Assembly: GCA_031291475.1 (NCBI GenBank) | Contig: JARLIY010000132.1 | Location: forward strand, 1-64,000 | DNA length: 64,000 nt | Direction: 5' to 3' | DNA from: Xanthobacteraceae bacterium | GTDB taxonomy: Bacteria; Pseudomonadota; Alphaproteobacteria; Rhizobiales; Xanthobacteraceae | Shown: positions 18,401 through 28,812 of the stretch, one piece after another | Layout of the letters: every line of letters begins with the position of its first letter | How positions within the stretch are numbered: the first letter of the stretch is position 1 | Notes under the pieces: model-generated | Databases searched by the model: none | What the model was told of the DNA's origin: nothing | Seen by the model: the letters and a program-made list of their open reading frames with translations, nothing else | Program-made: the position numbers and the translations under genes

Positions 18401-18439
18401 CAATGGATTTCCCCGCATAACAATGGATTTCCCCCGCAT
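18401..18439. repeat. 20-bp tandem duplication downstream of tesB
   Basis: CAATGGATTTCCCCGCAT at 18401-18418 is followed after AA by a near-identical copy with one extra C at 18421-18439. It lies 2 nt beyond the tesB stop codon and upstream of the second PII gene. Confidence 0.6.
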
Positions 18440-18441
18440 GA

Positions 18442-19320
18442 CTATGCCGGCCGCGGACGGCGCTGCCGCAACAGACCCTCCTGCGCGACCGAGGCGACAA
18501 GGGTGCCATCGCTGGCATAGATCAGGCCGCGGGCGAAACCGCGGGCGCCCCCGAGATTCGGGCTGTCTTCGGCATAGAGCAACCATTCATCGGCGCGAAA
18601 CGGCCGATGAAACCACAGCGCATGATCGAGGCTCGCTGCCATGATGTCGTCGTGGAAGACGGTTTGCCCGAGTGGGACGAGCGCCGTATCGAGCAAGGTC
18701 ATGTCCGAGGCATAGGCCAGGACGCATTGATGGATCGCCGGCTCGTCCGGCAGACGGCCGGTCGCCCGAAGCCAGATGTGGAAGCGGCTGCCCTCGATCT
18801 TCTCGCCGAGATAGCGGCGATATTCGACCGGCCGCAGTTCGATCGGCCGCTCGCGCTCGTAATATCGCCGCACCGGATCGGCCATGCGTGACAGCAGGCG
18901 ATCCCTGACCTCGCCTTCGCTCGGCAGTTCGTCCGGCCGCGGCACGTCCGGCATCGGGAATTGGTGCGTCGGTCCGTCTTCGGCGATGTGAAACGACACT
19001 TCCGTGGAAAAAATGGCGCGGCCGTGCTGGATGGCGACGACCCGCCGCGTGGTGAAGCTCCTGCCGTCGCGAATCCGATCGACTTCGTAGATGATGGGTA
19101 CCTTTGGATCGCCGCCGAGCAGGAAATAAGCGTGCAGCGAATGCGGCGGCCGCTGCGCCACGTCCTCGACCGTGCGGCAGGCGGCAACCAGGGCTTGGCC
19201 GATCACCTGTCCGCCGAACACGCGCTGCCAGCGCGATTGCGGCGAGCGGCCGCGAAACAGGTTCACCTCGAGCGGCTCGAGATCGAGAATGGACAGAACG
19301 TCCTGGACGGCAGACGGCAT
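18442..19320 (-). CDS. tesB: Acyl-CoA thioesterase II (TesB)
   Basis: A 292-residue double-hotdog thioesterase that hydrolyses acyl-CoA to free fatty acid and CoA. The N-terminal hotdog begins MPSAVQDVLSILDLEPLEVNLFRG, with RVFGGQVIGQALVAACRTV and LHAYFLLGGDPKVPIIYEVDRIRDGRSFTTRRV. The C-terminal hotdog includes HDDIMAASLDHALWFHRPFRADEWLLY, containing the catalytic Asp of the TesB D-T/S-Q triad, and ends with VASVAQEGLLR (Gln). Length matches E. coli TesB (286). Divergent from the ubiquinone hydroxylase gene. Confidence 0.94.
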   Translation of the reverse strand: MPSAVQDVLSILDLEPLEVNLFRGRSPQSRWQRVFGGQVIGQALVAACRTVEDVAQRPPHSLHAYFLLGGDPKVPIIYEVDRIRDGRSFTTRRVVAIQHGRAIFSTEVSFHIAEDGPTHQFPMPDVPRPDELPSEGEVRDRLLSRMADPVRRYYERERPIELRPVEYRRYLGEKIEGSRFHIWLRATGRLPDEPAIHQCVLAYASDMTLLDTALVPLGQTVFHDDIMAASLDHALWFHRPFRADEWLLYAEDSPNLGGARGFARGLIYASDGTLVASVAQEGLLRQRRPRPA

Positions 19321-19449
19321 GAATGAGGTCCGACCTACCTATATATTGATATTGCGGAAAGTCGGCCTAGGCCGGGCCGGCGGCGAATTCGCATGTACAT
19401 CAGCCAATGCTATGCTGCGGACAGGTAGCAGTACAGGCTTTGCGTATTC

Positions 19450-20697
19450 ATGACCGGCCGGGACGACCAGATCGACGTGCTGATTGCCGGCGGCGGCTTT
19501 GCCGGGTTGACGCTTGCGATCGCGCTACGCCAGAGCCTGGGGCCGTCTTTCTCCGTCACTGTCGCCGACCCGACGCTTGGCAACGGCCATGCCGATGACG
19601 AGCGTGCCTCGGCGATTGTCGCGGCGGCGCGCCGACTGTTCGAGGCGCTCGGGATTTGGCAAAGCGTCGTCGAGGAAGCGCAGCCGATCCTCGATATGAC
19701 CGTCACCGATAGCCGGCTCGGCGACGCGGTGCGTCCGGTCTTCCTCACCTTCGCCGGCGAAATCGAGCCGGGTGAGCCCTTCGCCCATATGATCGAGAAT
19801 CGCTTCCTGATTGCTGCGCTTGAGGCGAAGGCGCGCCAGGTTGGGGTCGCCTTGCGCGCGACGGCGGTCGCGAACTTTTCTTACCCGCCCCTGCCGCAAG
19901 GCACTGCGCACCGCCTCGATGTCGCGTTTGCGGACGGCGGCACGCTTGCGGCGCGCCTCTTGATCGCCGCCGACGGCGCACGTTCCTCGATCCGCGAGCG
20001 CGCCGGCATCGCCGTGCATGGCTGGGACTACGATCAGTCGGCTATCGTAACCAATGTCCGCCACGAGCGCGATCATGGCGGCCGCGCGGAGGAACACTTC
20101 CTCCCCGCCGGCCCGTTTGCCATCCTGCCGCTGAAGGGGCGGCGCTCGTCGATCGTCTGGACGGAGACGACACCCGAGGCGAACCGGATTGTGGCGCTGC
20201 CCGACGCCGCCTTTCGTGACGAGCTCGAACAGCGTTTCAAACTGCATCTCGGCGAAATCACCGCCGTTGGCGCGCGGCGAGTCCACCCGCTCGGCTTCTT
20301 CGTCGCCCGCGCATTCATCGCCGAGCGCATCGCATTGGTCGGCGATGCCGCGCACCTCATTCATCCGATCGCCGGACAGGGGCTCAATATGGGGCTCAAG
20401 GACGTCGCCGCGCTTGCCGAAGTCATCGTTGACGCGGCGCGGCTCGGTCTCGATCCCGGCGCCCCGAACGTGCTCGAGCGCTACCAGCGCTGGCGGCGGT
20501 TCGATACGATGACCATGGGGATCGCAACCGACGGGCTCAATCGTCTGTTTTCCAATCGCTCCAGCGTGCTGCGCGTGGTCCGCGATGTCGGTCTCGGCAT
20601 GGTCGACCGCGTACCGGGCCTCAAGCGCCTGTTCATCCGCGAAGCGGCGGGGCTGGTCGGCGAAGCGCCGAAATTGTTGCGCGGTAAGTTATTGTAA
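19450..20697 (+). CDS. UbiH/UbiF/COQ6-family ubiquinone biosynthesis FAD hydroxylase
   Basis: A 415-residue class A flavin monooxygenase that hydroxylates the ubiquinone benzene ring. The FAD ADP-binding motif is DVLIAGGGFAGLTLA. The DG motif is LIAADGARSSIRERAGI. The second FAD motif is ALVGDAAHLIHPIAGQGLNMGLKDV. Which ring position it modifies (C1, C5 or C6) cannot be decided by eye; alphaproteobacteria often use a promiscuous UbiL/UbiM/UbiF-type set. ubiE and ubiB lie about 26 kb away in this window. A diverged copy of its 3' tail appears 78 bp downstream. Confidence 0.9.
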   Translation: MTGRDDQIDVLIAGGGFAGLTLAIALRQSLGPSFSVTVADPTLGNGHADDERASAIVAAARRLFEALGIWQSVVEEAQPILDMTVTDSRLGDAVRPVFLTFAGEIEPGEPFAHMIENRFLIAALEAKARQVGVALRATAVANFSYPPLPQGTAHRLDVAFADGGTLAARLLIAADGARSSIRERAGIAVHGWDYDQSAIVTNVRHERDHGGRAEEHFLPAGPFAILPLKGRRSSIVWTETTPEANRIVALPDAAFRDELEQRFKLHLGEITAVGARRVHPLGFFVARAFIAERIALVGDAAHLIHPIAGQGLNMGLKDVAALAEVIVDAARLGLDPGAPNVLERYQRWRRFDTMTMGIATDGLNRLFSNRSSVLRVVRDVGLGMVDRVPGLKRLFIREAAGLVGEAPKLLRGKLL

Positions 20698-20775
20698 TTA
20701 CGACTACATCGGGCGAAAAACTGTGGGGCGAAAAAGGGCAAAAGGCGATTATGCTGCGCGGTAAGCCATTGTAAA
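20677..20775 (+). repeat. Partial duplication of the hydroxylase 3' end
   Basis: TGCGCGGTAAGTTATTGTAA at 20678-20697 (the gene's last codons and stop) recurs as TGCGCGGTAAGCCATTGTAA at 20756-20775 with two substitutions. The intervening 57 nt resemble the preceding coding sequence only weakly. Likely remnant of a 78-bp tandem duplication. Confidence 0.5.
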
Positions 20776-20828
20776 AGCAAGATTTTTGACCAAAATTGAA
20801 GGCAAATTCAGCCGGAAATGTTGCAGCA

Positions 20829-21812
20829 ATGAGATTCAACCGTATCGGGGTCATCGGAGCCGGCGCCTGGGGGACGGCGCTGGCGCTGACCTGCCTGCGC
20901 GCCGGACGAAGCGTTACCGTCTGGGAGCCCGACGCCGCCCATTCCGCCCGGCTGAAGAAGACCCGCGAAAGTCCCTTCCTGCCCGGCGTGCGGCTCGATG
21001 ACCGCATCGCGCTGGCCGGCGGTTTCGCCGACGCCGCGCGGGCCGAGGCGCTCCTCCTTGTCGTGCCCGCACAATCCGTGCGCTCCGTCGCCGGGTCCTT
21101 GGCGCCACTGATCGCCGCCGGCACGCCGGTGATCGTCTGCGCCAAGGGCATCGAACGCGGGACAAAAAAATTTATGAGCGAGGTCATCGCCGAGTGCGCG
21201 CCGAACGCGGTGCCGGCGATTTTATCCGGACCGAGTTTCGCCGCCGACGTTGCCCGCGGGCTGCCGACGGCGGTCACTTTGGCGGCCGCCGACGACAAGC
21301 TCGGCGGCGAGCTGGCGCGGGCGATCGGCTCGACGAATTTTCGTCCCTATCATTCCAGCGACATGCGCGGGGCCGAACTCGGCGGCGCGGCCAAGAACGT
21401 GCTTGCCATCGCCGCCGGCATTGTGACCGGCCGCGGCCTTGGCGCCAGCGCTTCGGCGGCGCTGATCACGCGCGGCTTCGCCGAGCTCGTGCGCTTCGGC
21501 AGGGCCTATGGCGCAAGGGCGGAGACGATGATGGGGCTGTCGGGGCTTGGCGATTTGCTGCTGACCTGCTCGAGCCCCCAGTCCCGCAACTTCACTTTCG
21601 GCGTCAATCTGGGCCGCGGCCAAAAGCCCGAAGCCATCCATGCCGGTCTTGCCGAAGGCGTGTTCACGGCGCCGGTTCTCCTGGAGATGGCGCGCGAGCG
21701 GGCCGTCGACATGCCGATCTCATTCGCCGTCGCTGCGATGCTGGATGGGACGATGAGCGTCGATGCGGCGATCGAATCTTTGCTGACGCGACCGTTCAAG
21801 GCGGAGGGGTGA
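20829..21812 (+). CDS. gpsA: NAD(P)H-dependent glycerol-3-phosphate dehydrogenase
   Basis: A 327-residue cytosolic enzyme that reduces dihydroxyacetone phosphate to sn-glycerol-3-phosphate for phospholipid synthesis. The Rossmann motif is [15 protein letters not shown]. The GpsA signature with the active Lys is [21 protein letters not shown], and the C-terminal domain has [20 protein letters not shown]. The start is the ATG just ahead of RFNRIGVIG; an upstream ATG gives an odd extension. One nucleotide separates its TGA from the next ATG, so the EVE gene is co-translated. Confidence 0.96.
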   Translation: MRFNRIGVIGAGAWGTALALTCLRAGRSVTVWEPDAAHSARLKKTRESPFLPGVRLDDRIALAGGFADAARAEALLLVVPAQSVRSVAGSLAPLIAAGTPVIVCAKGIERGTKKFMSEVIAECAPNAVPAILSGPSFAADVARGLPTAVTLAAADDKLGGELARAIGSTNFRPYHSSDMRGAELGGAAKNVLAIAAGIVTGRGLGASASAALITRGFAELVRFGRAYGARAETMMGLSGLGDLLLTCSSPQSRNFTFGVNLGRGQKPEAIHAGLAEGVFTAPVLLEMARERAVDMPISFAVAAMLDGTMSVDAAIESLLTRPFKAEG

Positions 21813-21813
21813 C

Positions 21814-22239
21814 ATGGCGTATTGGCTATTGAAGACCGAGCCCGAGGAATTCTCCTGGGACGATCAGTTAAAGCGCGGCGCCAAGGGCGAGACCTGGAGC
21901 GGCGTGCGCAATTTTACCGCGCGGCGCCATCTGAAAGAAATGAAGAAGGGCGAAAAGTTCTTCTTCTATCATACCGGCGACGAGAAGCAGGTCGTAGGCG
22001 TCGGCGAGGTGGTCCGCGAGCACTATCCCGATCCGACCGCCGCGAAAGGCGAACCGTGGATCGCGGTGACGACCGCAGCGGTCGAGCCTTTGCCGAAACC
22101 GGTGACACTTGCTGCGATCAAGGCCGAACCGAAGCTCAAAGACATGGCGCTGGTGAAATACTCCCGCCTGTCGGTGCAGCCGGTGACGGTGGATCAATGG
22201 AAGATCGTCTGCAAGATGGGGGGCCTGCCGGCGCGCTAG
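21814..22239 (+). CDS. EVE domain-containing protein
   Basis: A 141-residue single EVE domain of the PUA-like superfamily, thought to bind modified bases in RNA or DNA. The hallmark MAYWLLKTEPEEFSWDD opens the protein, followed by WSGVRNFTARRHLKEMKKGEKFFFYHTG, GVGEVVREHYPDPTA and the end LVKYSRLSVQPVT. It is coupled to gpsA, a neighbourhood common in alphaproteobacteria. No restriction or defence gene is adjacent, so a housekeeping role is more likely than DNA defence here. Confidence 0.92.
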   Translation: MAYWLLKTEPEEFSWDDQLKRGAKGETWSGVRNFTARRHLKEMKKGEKFFFYHTGDEKQVVGVGEVVREHYPDPTAAKGEPWIAVTTAAVEPLPKPVTLAAIKAEPKLKDMALVKYSRLSVQPVTVDQWKIVCKMGGLPAR

Positions 22240-22313
22240 TGGTCGGCTCTGCTACGCCGAGCGCGTGGTCGCGATCATTCCGCCGGCGCGACAATAATGC
22301 CAATAACGCCACA

Positions 22314-22345
22314 GACAGCCGCCTGTCCGCCAAAAGTCGGCTGTC
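22314..22345. promoter_or_regulatory. Inverted repeat in the acs upstream region
   Basis: GACAGCCG (22314) and CGGCTGTC (22338) pair perfectly around 16 nt, 55 nt before the acs start. AATAATGCC-like sequences flank it on both sides. Could be a leader hairpin or an operator; no T-run, so not a terminator. Confidence 0.3.
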
Positions 22346-22399
22346 AATAATGCCCGTAAAGGGAGAGAATGGCGCCGGTTGCGTAACCTGGAGGTCGGT

Positions 22400-24346
<1,947 letters not shown>

Positions 24347-24364
24347 CTCCCTTCTTACATTGTG

Positions 24365-24507
24365 TCGTCATTGCCGGACTTGATCCGGCAATCCATCGAG
24401 CGGCCCCGCTGCATGGACCGCCGGGCCTTCGCCCGCCGAAGCGGTTCTGAGTCTTTGCCTAGGGAAGGCTACGGACCGCGCAGGCGGGTCAAGCCTGGCG
24501 GTGACGA
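24365..24507. repeat. Dispersed palindromic (REP-like) intergenic element
   Basis: It begins TCGTCATTGCCGGACTTGAT (24365) and ends with the roughly complementary GGTCAAGCCTGGCGGTGACGA (split at 24487-24507). A perfect inner hairpin is TTGCCGGA-CTTGA-TCCGGCAA (24371-24391). This signature is, from memory, among the most frequent intergenic repeats of Bradyrhizobium-type genomes. It fills most of the 332-nt gap between acs and the L,D-transpeptidase; the remaining 170 nt hold no gene. Confidence 0.7.
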
Positions 24508-24678
24508 AATGTCGGAAACCTGGTGCACGTAAGACACACCTCGAAAAAATTTGTGAAAACTTCGCCGTGTCGCGCCGCCGGTACTGAGCGAACGCGCGCA
24601 TTCGATCTAAGATCGCGCGCGGTCACCGACTTTGGCGATGGAATTGTCGGGATTTTTTGCGCGATGAGGGCTTCGACG

Positions 24679-25194
24679 ATGCGAGGGAAAATTCTCCTTG
24701 TGGCTGTTGCGGCAACCGCCGCCGGCGCATTTGCTCTGACGCCGCACGGGGCGCAGGCACGCGGCGAAACGGTGACTATGAAAGAGACTTTCATGCCCGG
24801 AACAATCGTCGTGCGCACCAATGAGCGGCATCTTTATTACGTGGTCGGCTATGGACAGGCCATCCGCTATCCGGTCGGCGTCGGCCGCGCCGGCAAGCAA
24901 TGGGCGGGAACGTCCTACATCGACGGCAAATATATCCGGCCCGATTGGGCGCCACCGGCCGCGGTGCGGCACGATCATCCGAACCTGCCGAAGGTGATCA
25001 AGGGCGGCTCACCGCGCAATCCGATGGGTGTCGCGGCCATGTCGTTTGCGGGCAGCGAATACGCCATTCACGGCACCAACCAGCCGGGATCGATCGGCCA
25101 TTTCGTGTCCTACGGTTGCATCCGCATGTTCAATGAGGACGTCAAAGACCTGTACAGCCGGGTCAGCGTCGGCACGCGGGTGGTTGTGCAGTAG
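24679..25194 (+). CDS. L,D-transpeptidase (YkuD/ErfK family)
   Basis: A 171-residue periplasmic enzyme making 3-3 peptidoglycan crosslinks or protein-to-murein links. The signal peptide is MRGKILLVAVAATAAGAFALTPHGAQA. The YkuD domain holds the catalytic H-G-T-N and S-Y-G-C-I-R-M pair (nucleophilic Cys). The chosen ATG has GAGGG 8 nt upstream; an ATG 15 nt earlier (24664) is also possible. Alphaproteobacteria encode many paralogues, so the specific substrate is open. Confidence 0.92.
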   Translation: MRGKILLVAVAATAAGAFALTPHGAQARGETVTMKETFMPGTIVVRTNERHLYYVVGYGQAIRYPVGVGRAGKQWAGTSYIDGKYIRPDWAPPAAVRHDHPNLPKVIKGGSPRNPMGVAAMSFAGSEYAIHGTNQPGSIGHFVSYGCIRMFNEDVKDLYSRVSVGTRVVVQ

Positions 25195-25242
25195 ACGACT
25201 TGCCAAAATCAAACTGAGACACCACCCCGAAAGTCCGGCGTG

Positions 25243-25479
25243 CTAGAAATCCGAGGTCAGGCCGTCCTTTTCCCAGTCGCCGTAGCGGGTCGGATCGAGC
25301 CCGTCGCGACCCTGGATTTCCTTCGGTTGAGCGGCGGCCTTTTGATCGCGCGCGGCGCGGCGCGAAGCCGCCTCGGCCAGCGCGCGCTCCGCCGCCTCGC
25401 TTAGCCGGTGCTTCTTGTCCCCGCTATCGGCTGCGGCATCGCTCGCGGGCGGTTTCGTTGGCGTGGGGTCGATTGGCAT
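25243..25479 (-). CDS. Succinate dehydrogenase assembly factor 4 family (DUF1674) protein
   Basis: A 78-residue protein with the DUF1674/SdhAF4 C-terminal signature GLDPTRYGDWEKDGLTSDF and a Lys/Ala-rich N-terminus. The mitochondrial homologue promotes flavinylation of the SdhA subunit; bacterial function is inferred from that. It has its own start at MPIDPTPTKPPAS. An open frame continues far upstream, but it is antisense to rsmB and not coding. It sits divergently 51 nt from rsmB, the usual alphaproteobacterial order. Confidence 0.88.
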   Translation of the reverse strand: MPIDPTPTKPPASDAAADSGDKKHRLSEAAERALAEAASRRAARDQKAAAQPKEIQGRDGLDPTRYGDWEKDGLTSDF

Positions 25480-25530
25480 CGCCCCTGACTTGGCGTAGCC
25501 CTGCGCCGGCCGCAAGGAGGAATTTTTGCA

Positions 25531-26883
25531 GTGAAGAAAAGGCGTGAGCAGCCCGCCCGCCAGGGCAGCGCCGCCGACGCGCCGGGCCTCGCCACGCGGC
25601 TTCTTGCCGCCGACATCCTCGACGGCGTGCTGCGCCGCCGCCGCCCGCTCGACGATGAACTCGAAGGCCGCGCGCAAGCCGGACTTGCGAGCCTTGCGGA
25701 ACGCGATCGCGCGCTGACGCGGGCGCTGGTCGGGACCGTGCTCCGCCGGCTCGGCACCTTGCGCCACCTGATCGGCCTGTTCACCGAGCGCGGGCTGCCG
25801 GCAAAGGCGCCGCGCGTTGAGATCGCGCTCCTGCTCGGCGCCGCACAGATTCTTTTCCTCAACGTGCCCGACCACGCCGCCGTCGATCTCGCAGTACAGC
25901 TGGCGCGAGCGGACAAGCACGCGGCCCACTTTACCGGCCTGGTCAACGCGGTGCTGCGGCGCATCGCGCGCGAAGGCGCCGGGCGGCTCACCGCCCTCGA
26001 TACGGCCATGCTCGACACGCCGCCATGGCTGATGGCCCGCTGGATCGCGGCTTACGGTGAGACCGCCGCGCGCGCGATCGCGCTCGCCAATAGCCGCGAG
26101 CCGGCGCTCGATCTGACGGTGAAAAACGACCCCGAACAATGGGCCGAGAAGCTTGGCGGGCGCGTGCTGCCGACCGGTTCGGTGCGGCTTGTCGCGCAAG
26201 GCGCCGTGACCGCGCTGCCGGGCTTTGGCGAGGGCACGTGGTGGGTGCAGGACGCCGCGGCGGCGCTGCCGGCGCGTCTCCTTGGCCCCATCGCCGGGCT
26301 GCGCGTCGCCGATCTTTGCGCCGCGCCCGGCGGCAAGGCCGCGCAGCTTGCGGCCGCCGGCGCCCGCCTCACAGCGGTCGATCGCGCGCCCGCGCGACTT
26401 GCCCGCTTGCGCGAAAATCTCAACCGGCTCGGCTTCGCCGCCGAGTTCGTTTGCGCCGATGTCGCGGCGTGGGAGGCCGAGCCGTTCGACGCCGTTTTGC
26501 TCGACCCGCCCTGCTCCTCGACCGGCACCATCCGCCGCCATCCGGACGTGCAATGGCTCAAGCAGGAGGCTGACATCACGGCGCTCGCCGCCCTGCAACG
26601 CCGATTGATCGCGCGCGCGGTGGCGCTGACCAAAGCCGGCGGCACGATCGTTTATTGCACCTGTTCGCTCGAACCCGAAGAAGGTGAGGCCATCGTCGCC
26701 GATCTTCTTGCGCATGAAAACGGCGTGGGCCGGGCGCCGATCGCCGCCGCGGAGGTCTTCGGCCGCGGCGAATTCATCACGCGGGACGGCGACCTGCGGA
26801 CGCTGCCTTGCCATCTCCCCGACGCCGACTCGCGGCTTTCGGGTCTCGACGGTTTCTATGCCGCACGGCTGGTGAAACGCTAG
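25531..26883 (+). CDS. rsmB: RsmB/Sun-family 16S rRNA (cytosine-C5) methyltransferase
   Basis: A 450-residue NOL1/NOP2/Sun methyltransferase. An N-terminal NusB-like helical domain (about 20-150: DILDGVLRRRRPLDDELEG, AKAPRVEIALLLGAAQILFL) precedes the SAM domain with DLCAAPGGKAAQL. Catalytic cysteines are in LLDPPCSSTG and IVYCTCSLEPEE. The GTG start has a strong AAGGAGGAA site. It methylates C967 (E. coli numbering) in 16S rRNA. The rsmB, heparinase-like, purH order is conserved in Rhizobiales. Confidence 0.95.
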   Translation: MKKRREQPARQGSAADAPGLATRLLAADILDGVLRRRRPLDDELEGRAQAGLASLAERDRALTRALVGTVLRRLGTLRHLIGLFTERGLPAKAPRVEIALLLGAAQILFLNVPDHAAVDLAVQLARADKHAAHFTGLVNAVLRRIAREGAGRLTALDTAMLDTPPWLMARWIAAYGETAARAIALANSREPALDLTVKNDPEQWAEKLGGRVLPTGSVRLVAQGAVTALPGFGEGTWWVQDAAAALPARLLGPIAGLRVADLCAAPGGKAAQLAAAGARLTAVDRAPARLARLRENLNRLGFAAEFVCADVAAWEAEPFDAVLLDPPCSSTGTIRRHPDVQWLKQEADITALAALQRRLIARAVALTKAGGTIVYCTCSLEPEEGEAIVADLLAHENGVGRAPIAAAEVFGRGEFITRDGDLRTLPCHLPDADSRLSGLDGFYAARLVKR

Positions 26884-26989
26884 CGTTTCCGCGGAGCAAA
26901 GCCGCCCGTTGGTCGGCGCTCCATCCTTCCGTTATGGTTCCGAATCGGCGGGACCAGTCGCTTCCGCCCAAGGAGGGGCGAGCGCGGCG

Positions 26990-28762
26990 ATGGCGCGCGT
27001 TTCAGTCGCGAATCAAGCGAGGCTGTCCTGGCTTTTGCTGCGCAGCGGGCTGCGGCAGCTCGCCGGCCGCATCAACGGCCATCCGGTGCTGCGCTGGCCG
27101 CTCCTGCCGCGCAAGGCCGATCGGCTGCTGATCGCCCCGCAGGATCTGCGCACCGCCGACGTCACCCGCGCAACGGAGATCTATTCGGGCCGCTTCGCCT
27201 TCGGCGGCAAAGTCGTGATCTGCGACAGCCGGTCGGTCTTCGAAATGGAGCCGCCGTCCGACGAATGGGCGACGGCCTTGCTTGGCTTCGGCTGGCTGCG
27301 CCACCTGCGCGCCGCCGATTCCGGCATCACCCGCGCCAATGCGCGCGCGCTGGTCGATGAATGGATTTCCCTGCAAGGCGCCTGGCATCCGCTGGGTTGG
27401 CGGCCCGACGTGCTGTCGCGGCGCATCATCTCCTGGCTCAGCCAGGCGCCTCTTCTCCTGCAAGACGCGGATATGCGCTTCTATCGGCGCTTCGTGCGCA
27501 GCCTCGTCCGCCAGGTGCGCTATCTGCGCCACACGGCGGGCGACGCCCATCGCGGCGTCTCCCGCACGCAGGCCACGATCGCGCTCACCTACGCCGCGCT
27601 CTGCATCGCCGGCCAGGCCCGTCACATCAAATCCACCACCGCCGGGCTCAAGAGCGAGATCGAGCGGCAAATCCTTCCCGACGGCGGCCATGTCAGCCGC
27701 GATCCCGGGGCGATCATCGAGATCCTGATCGAGTTCCTGCCGCTGCGCCAGGCGTTCTCCTCGCGCAACATCGCGCCGCCGCCGGCGCTGCTCAACGCCA
27801 TCGAGCGCATGATGCCGATGCTGCGCTTTTTCCGCCATTCCGAGGGGACGTTCGCGCATTTCAACGGCATGGGCGCGACGCCGGCCGAGCTTCTGCTCAC
27901 GCTGCTCGCCTACGACGAGTCGCACGGCGCGCCGCTGTCGAACGCGCCCTATTCCGCTTACCAGCGACTCGAAGCCGGCGGCAGCGTGCTAATCATGGAT
28001 ACCGGCCGCGCGCCGCCGATCGAGATGAGCCTGGAGGCGCATGCCGGATGCCTGTCGTTCGAATTCTCTTCCGCCAAGCAAAACCTCATCGTGGTCAATT
28101 GCGGGATGCCGGCAAATGCGCGCGACGAGTGGCGGCCGCTGGCGCGGGCGACCGCAGCGCATTCGACGGTGACGTTCAACGAGGTTTCATCGGCGCAATT
28201 CGTCGAGGCGCCGCCGTTCCGCCGCGTGCTCGGCGGCTCGCCCATGCTCGGCGGACCGAGTCACGTTTCGGTGTCACGCGAGGAGCGCCCGGACGCGATC
28301 GTGCTGCGCACCGGCCACGACGGCTATGCCGCGAGCTACGGCGTAGTGCATGAGCGCATTTTGACGCTTGCCGCCGACGGCACACGACTCGAAGGCGCGG
28401 ATTTGTTCCTCGCCGCCGACGGCGGGGCGCAGATACGTACCAGTGAGGACCGCTACGCGGTGCGCTTCCATCTGCATCCCCTGGTCAAGGCAACGCGGCT
28501 CAGCGACGGCCACGGCGTCCTGCTGCTCATGCCGAACAAAGAAGTGTGGACCTTCAGCGCCGGTGACGATCCCGTGCAAATCGAAGACAGCGTCTATCTC
28601 GCCGGGAACGACGGTCCGCGGCGCGCGGCGCAGGTGGTGATTCACGGCCACGCGCGAGAGAAGCCGCGGGTGACCTGGAGCTTCCAGCAGGCCAGCTCGC
28701 GTGCCGAAGCGACCGCCGGCGCCGCCCGACGGGCGCGAGACGAAGAGCCGAAGCTGCTGTGA
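26990..28762 (+). CDS. Heparinase II/III family protein
   Basis: A 590-residue protein with an N-terminal alpha-toroid (WISLQGAWHPLGWRPDVLSRRIISWL; ERQILPDGGHVSRDPGAIIEILIEFLPL) and a C-terminal beta-sandwich (heparinase II/III-like, about 330-560). No signal peptide is seen, and hosts of this genome type do not degrade heparin. The conserved position between rsmB and purH suggests a housekeeping, possibly envelope-glycan, role. The start is MARVSVANQARL with AAGGAGG 12 nt upstream. The C-terminal 30 residues are Ala/Arg-rich. Confidence 0.88.
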   Translation: MARVSVANQARLSWLLLRSGLRQLAGRINGHPVLRWPLLPRKADRLLIAPQDLRTADVTRATEIYSGRFAFGGKVVICDSRSVFEMEPPSDEWATALLGFGWLRHLRAADSGITRANARALVDEWISLQGAWHPLGWRPDVLSRRIISWLSQAPLLLQDADMRFYRRFVRSLVRQVRYLRHTAGDAHRGVSRTQATIALTYAALCIAGQARHIKSTTAGLKSEIERQILPDGGHVSRDPGAIIEILIEFLPLRQAFSSRNIAPPPALLNAIERMMPMLRFFRHSEGTFAHFNGMGATPAELLLTLLAYDESHGAPLSNAPYSAYQRLEAGGSVLIMDTGRAPPIEMSLEAHAGCLSFEFSSAKQNLIVVNCGMPANARDEWRPLARATAAHSTVTFNEVSSAQFVEAPPFRRVLGGSPMLGGPSHVSVSREERPDAIVLRTGHDGYAASYGVVHERILTLAADGTRLEGADLFLAADGGAQIRTSEDRYAVRFHLHPLVKATRLSDGHGVLLLMPNKEVWTFSAGDDPVQIEDSVYLAGNDGPRRAAQVVIHGHAREKPRVTWSFQQASSRAEATAGAARRARDEEPKLL

Positions 28763-28812
28763 GATTCATTTCCACCCTCCCCCGCCGGCAGGGGACAGAG
28801 TAAAGAGAGGCC

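Noticed and set aside
25480-26814. Upstream extension of the DUF1674 frame
   Set aside because: Antisense to rsmB; the real 78-residue protein has its own start at 25479.
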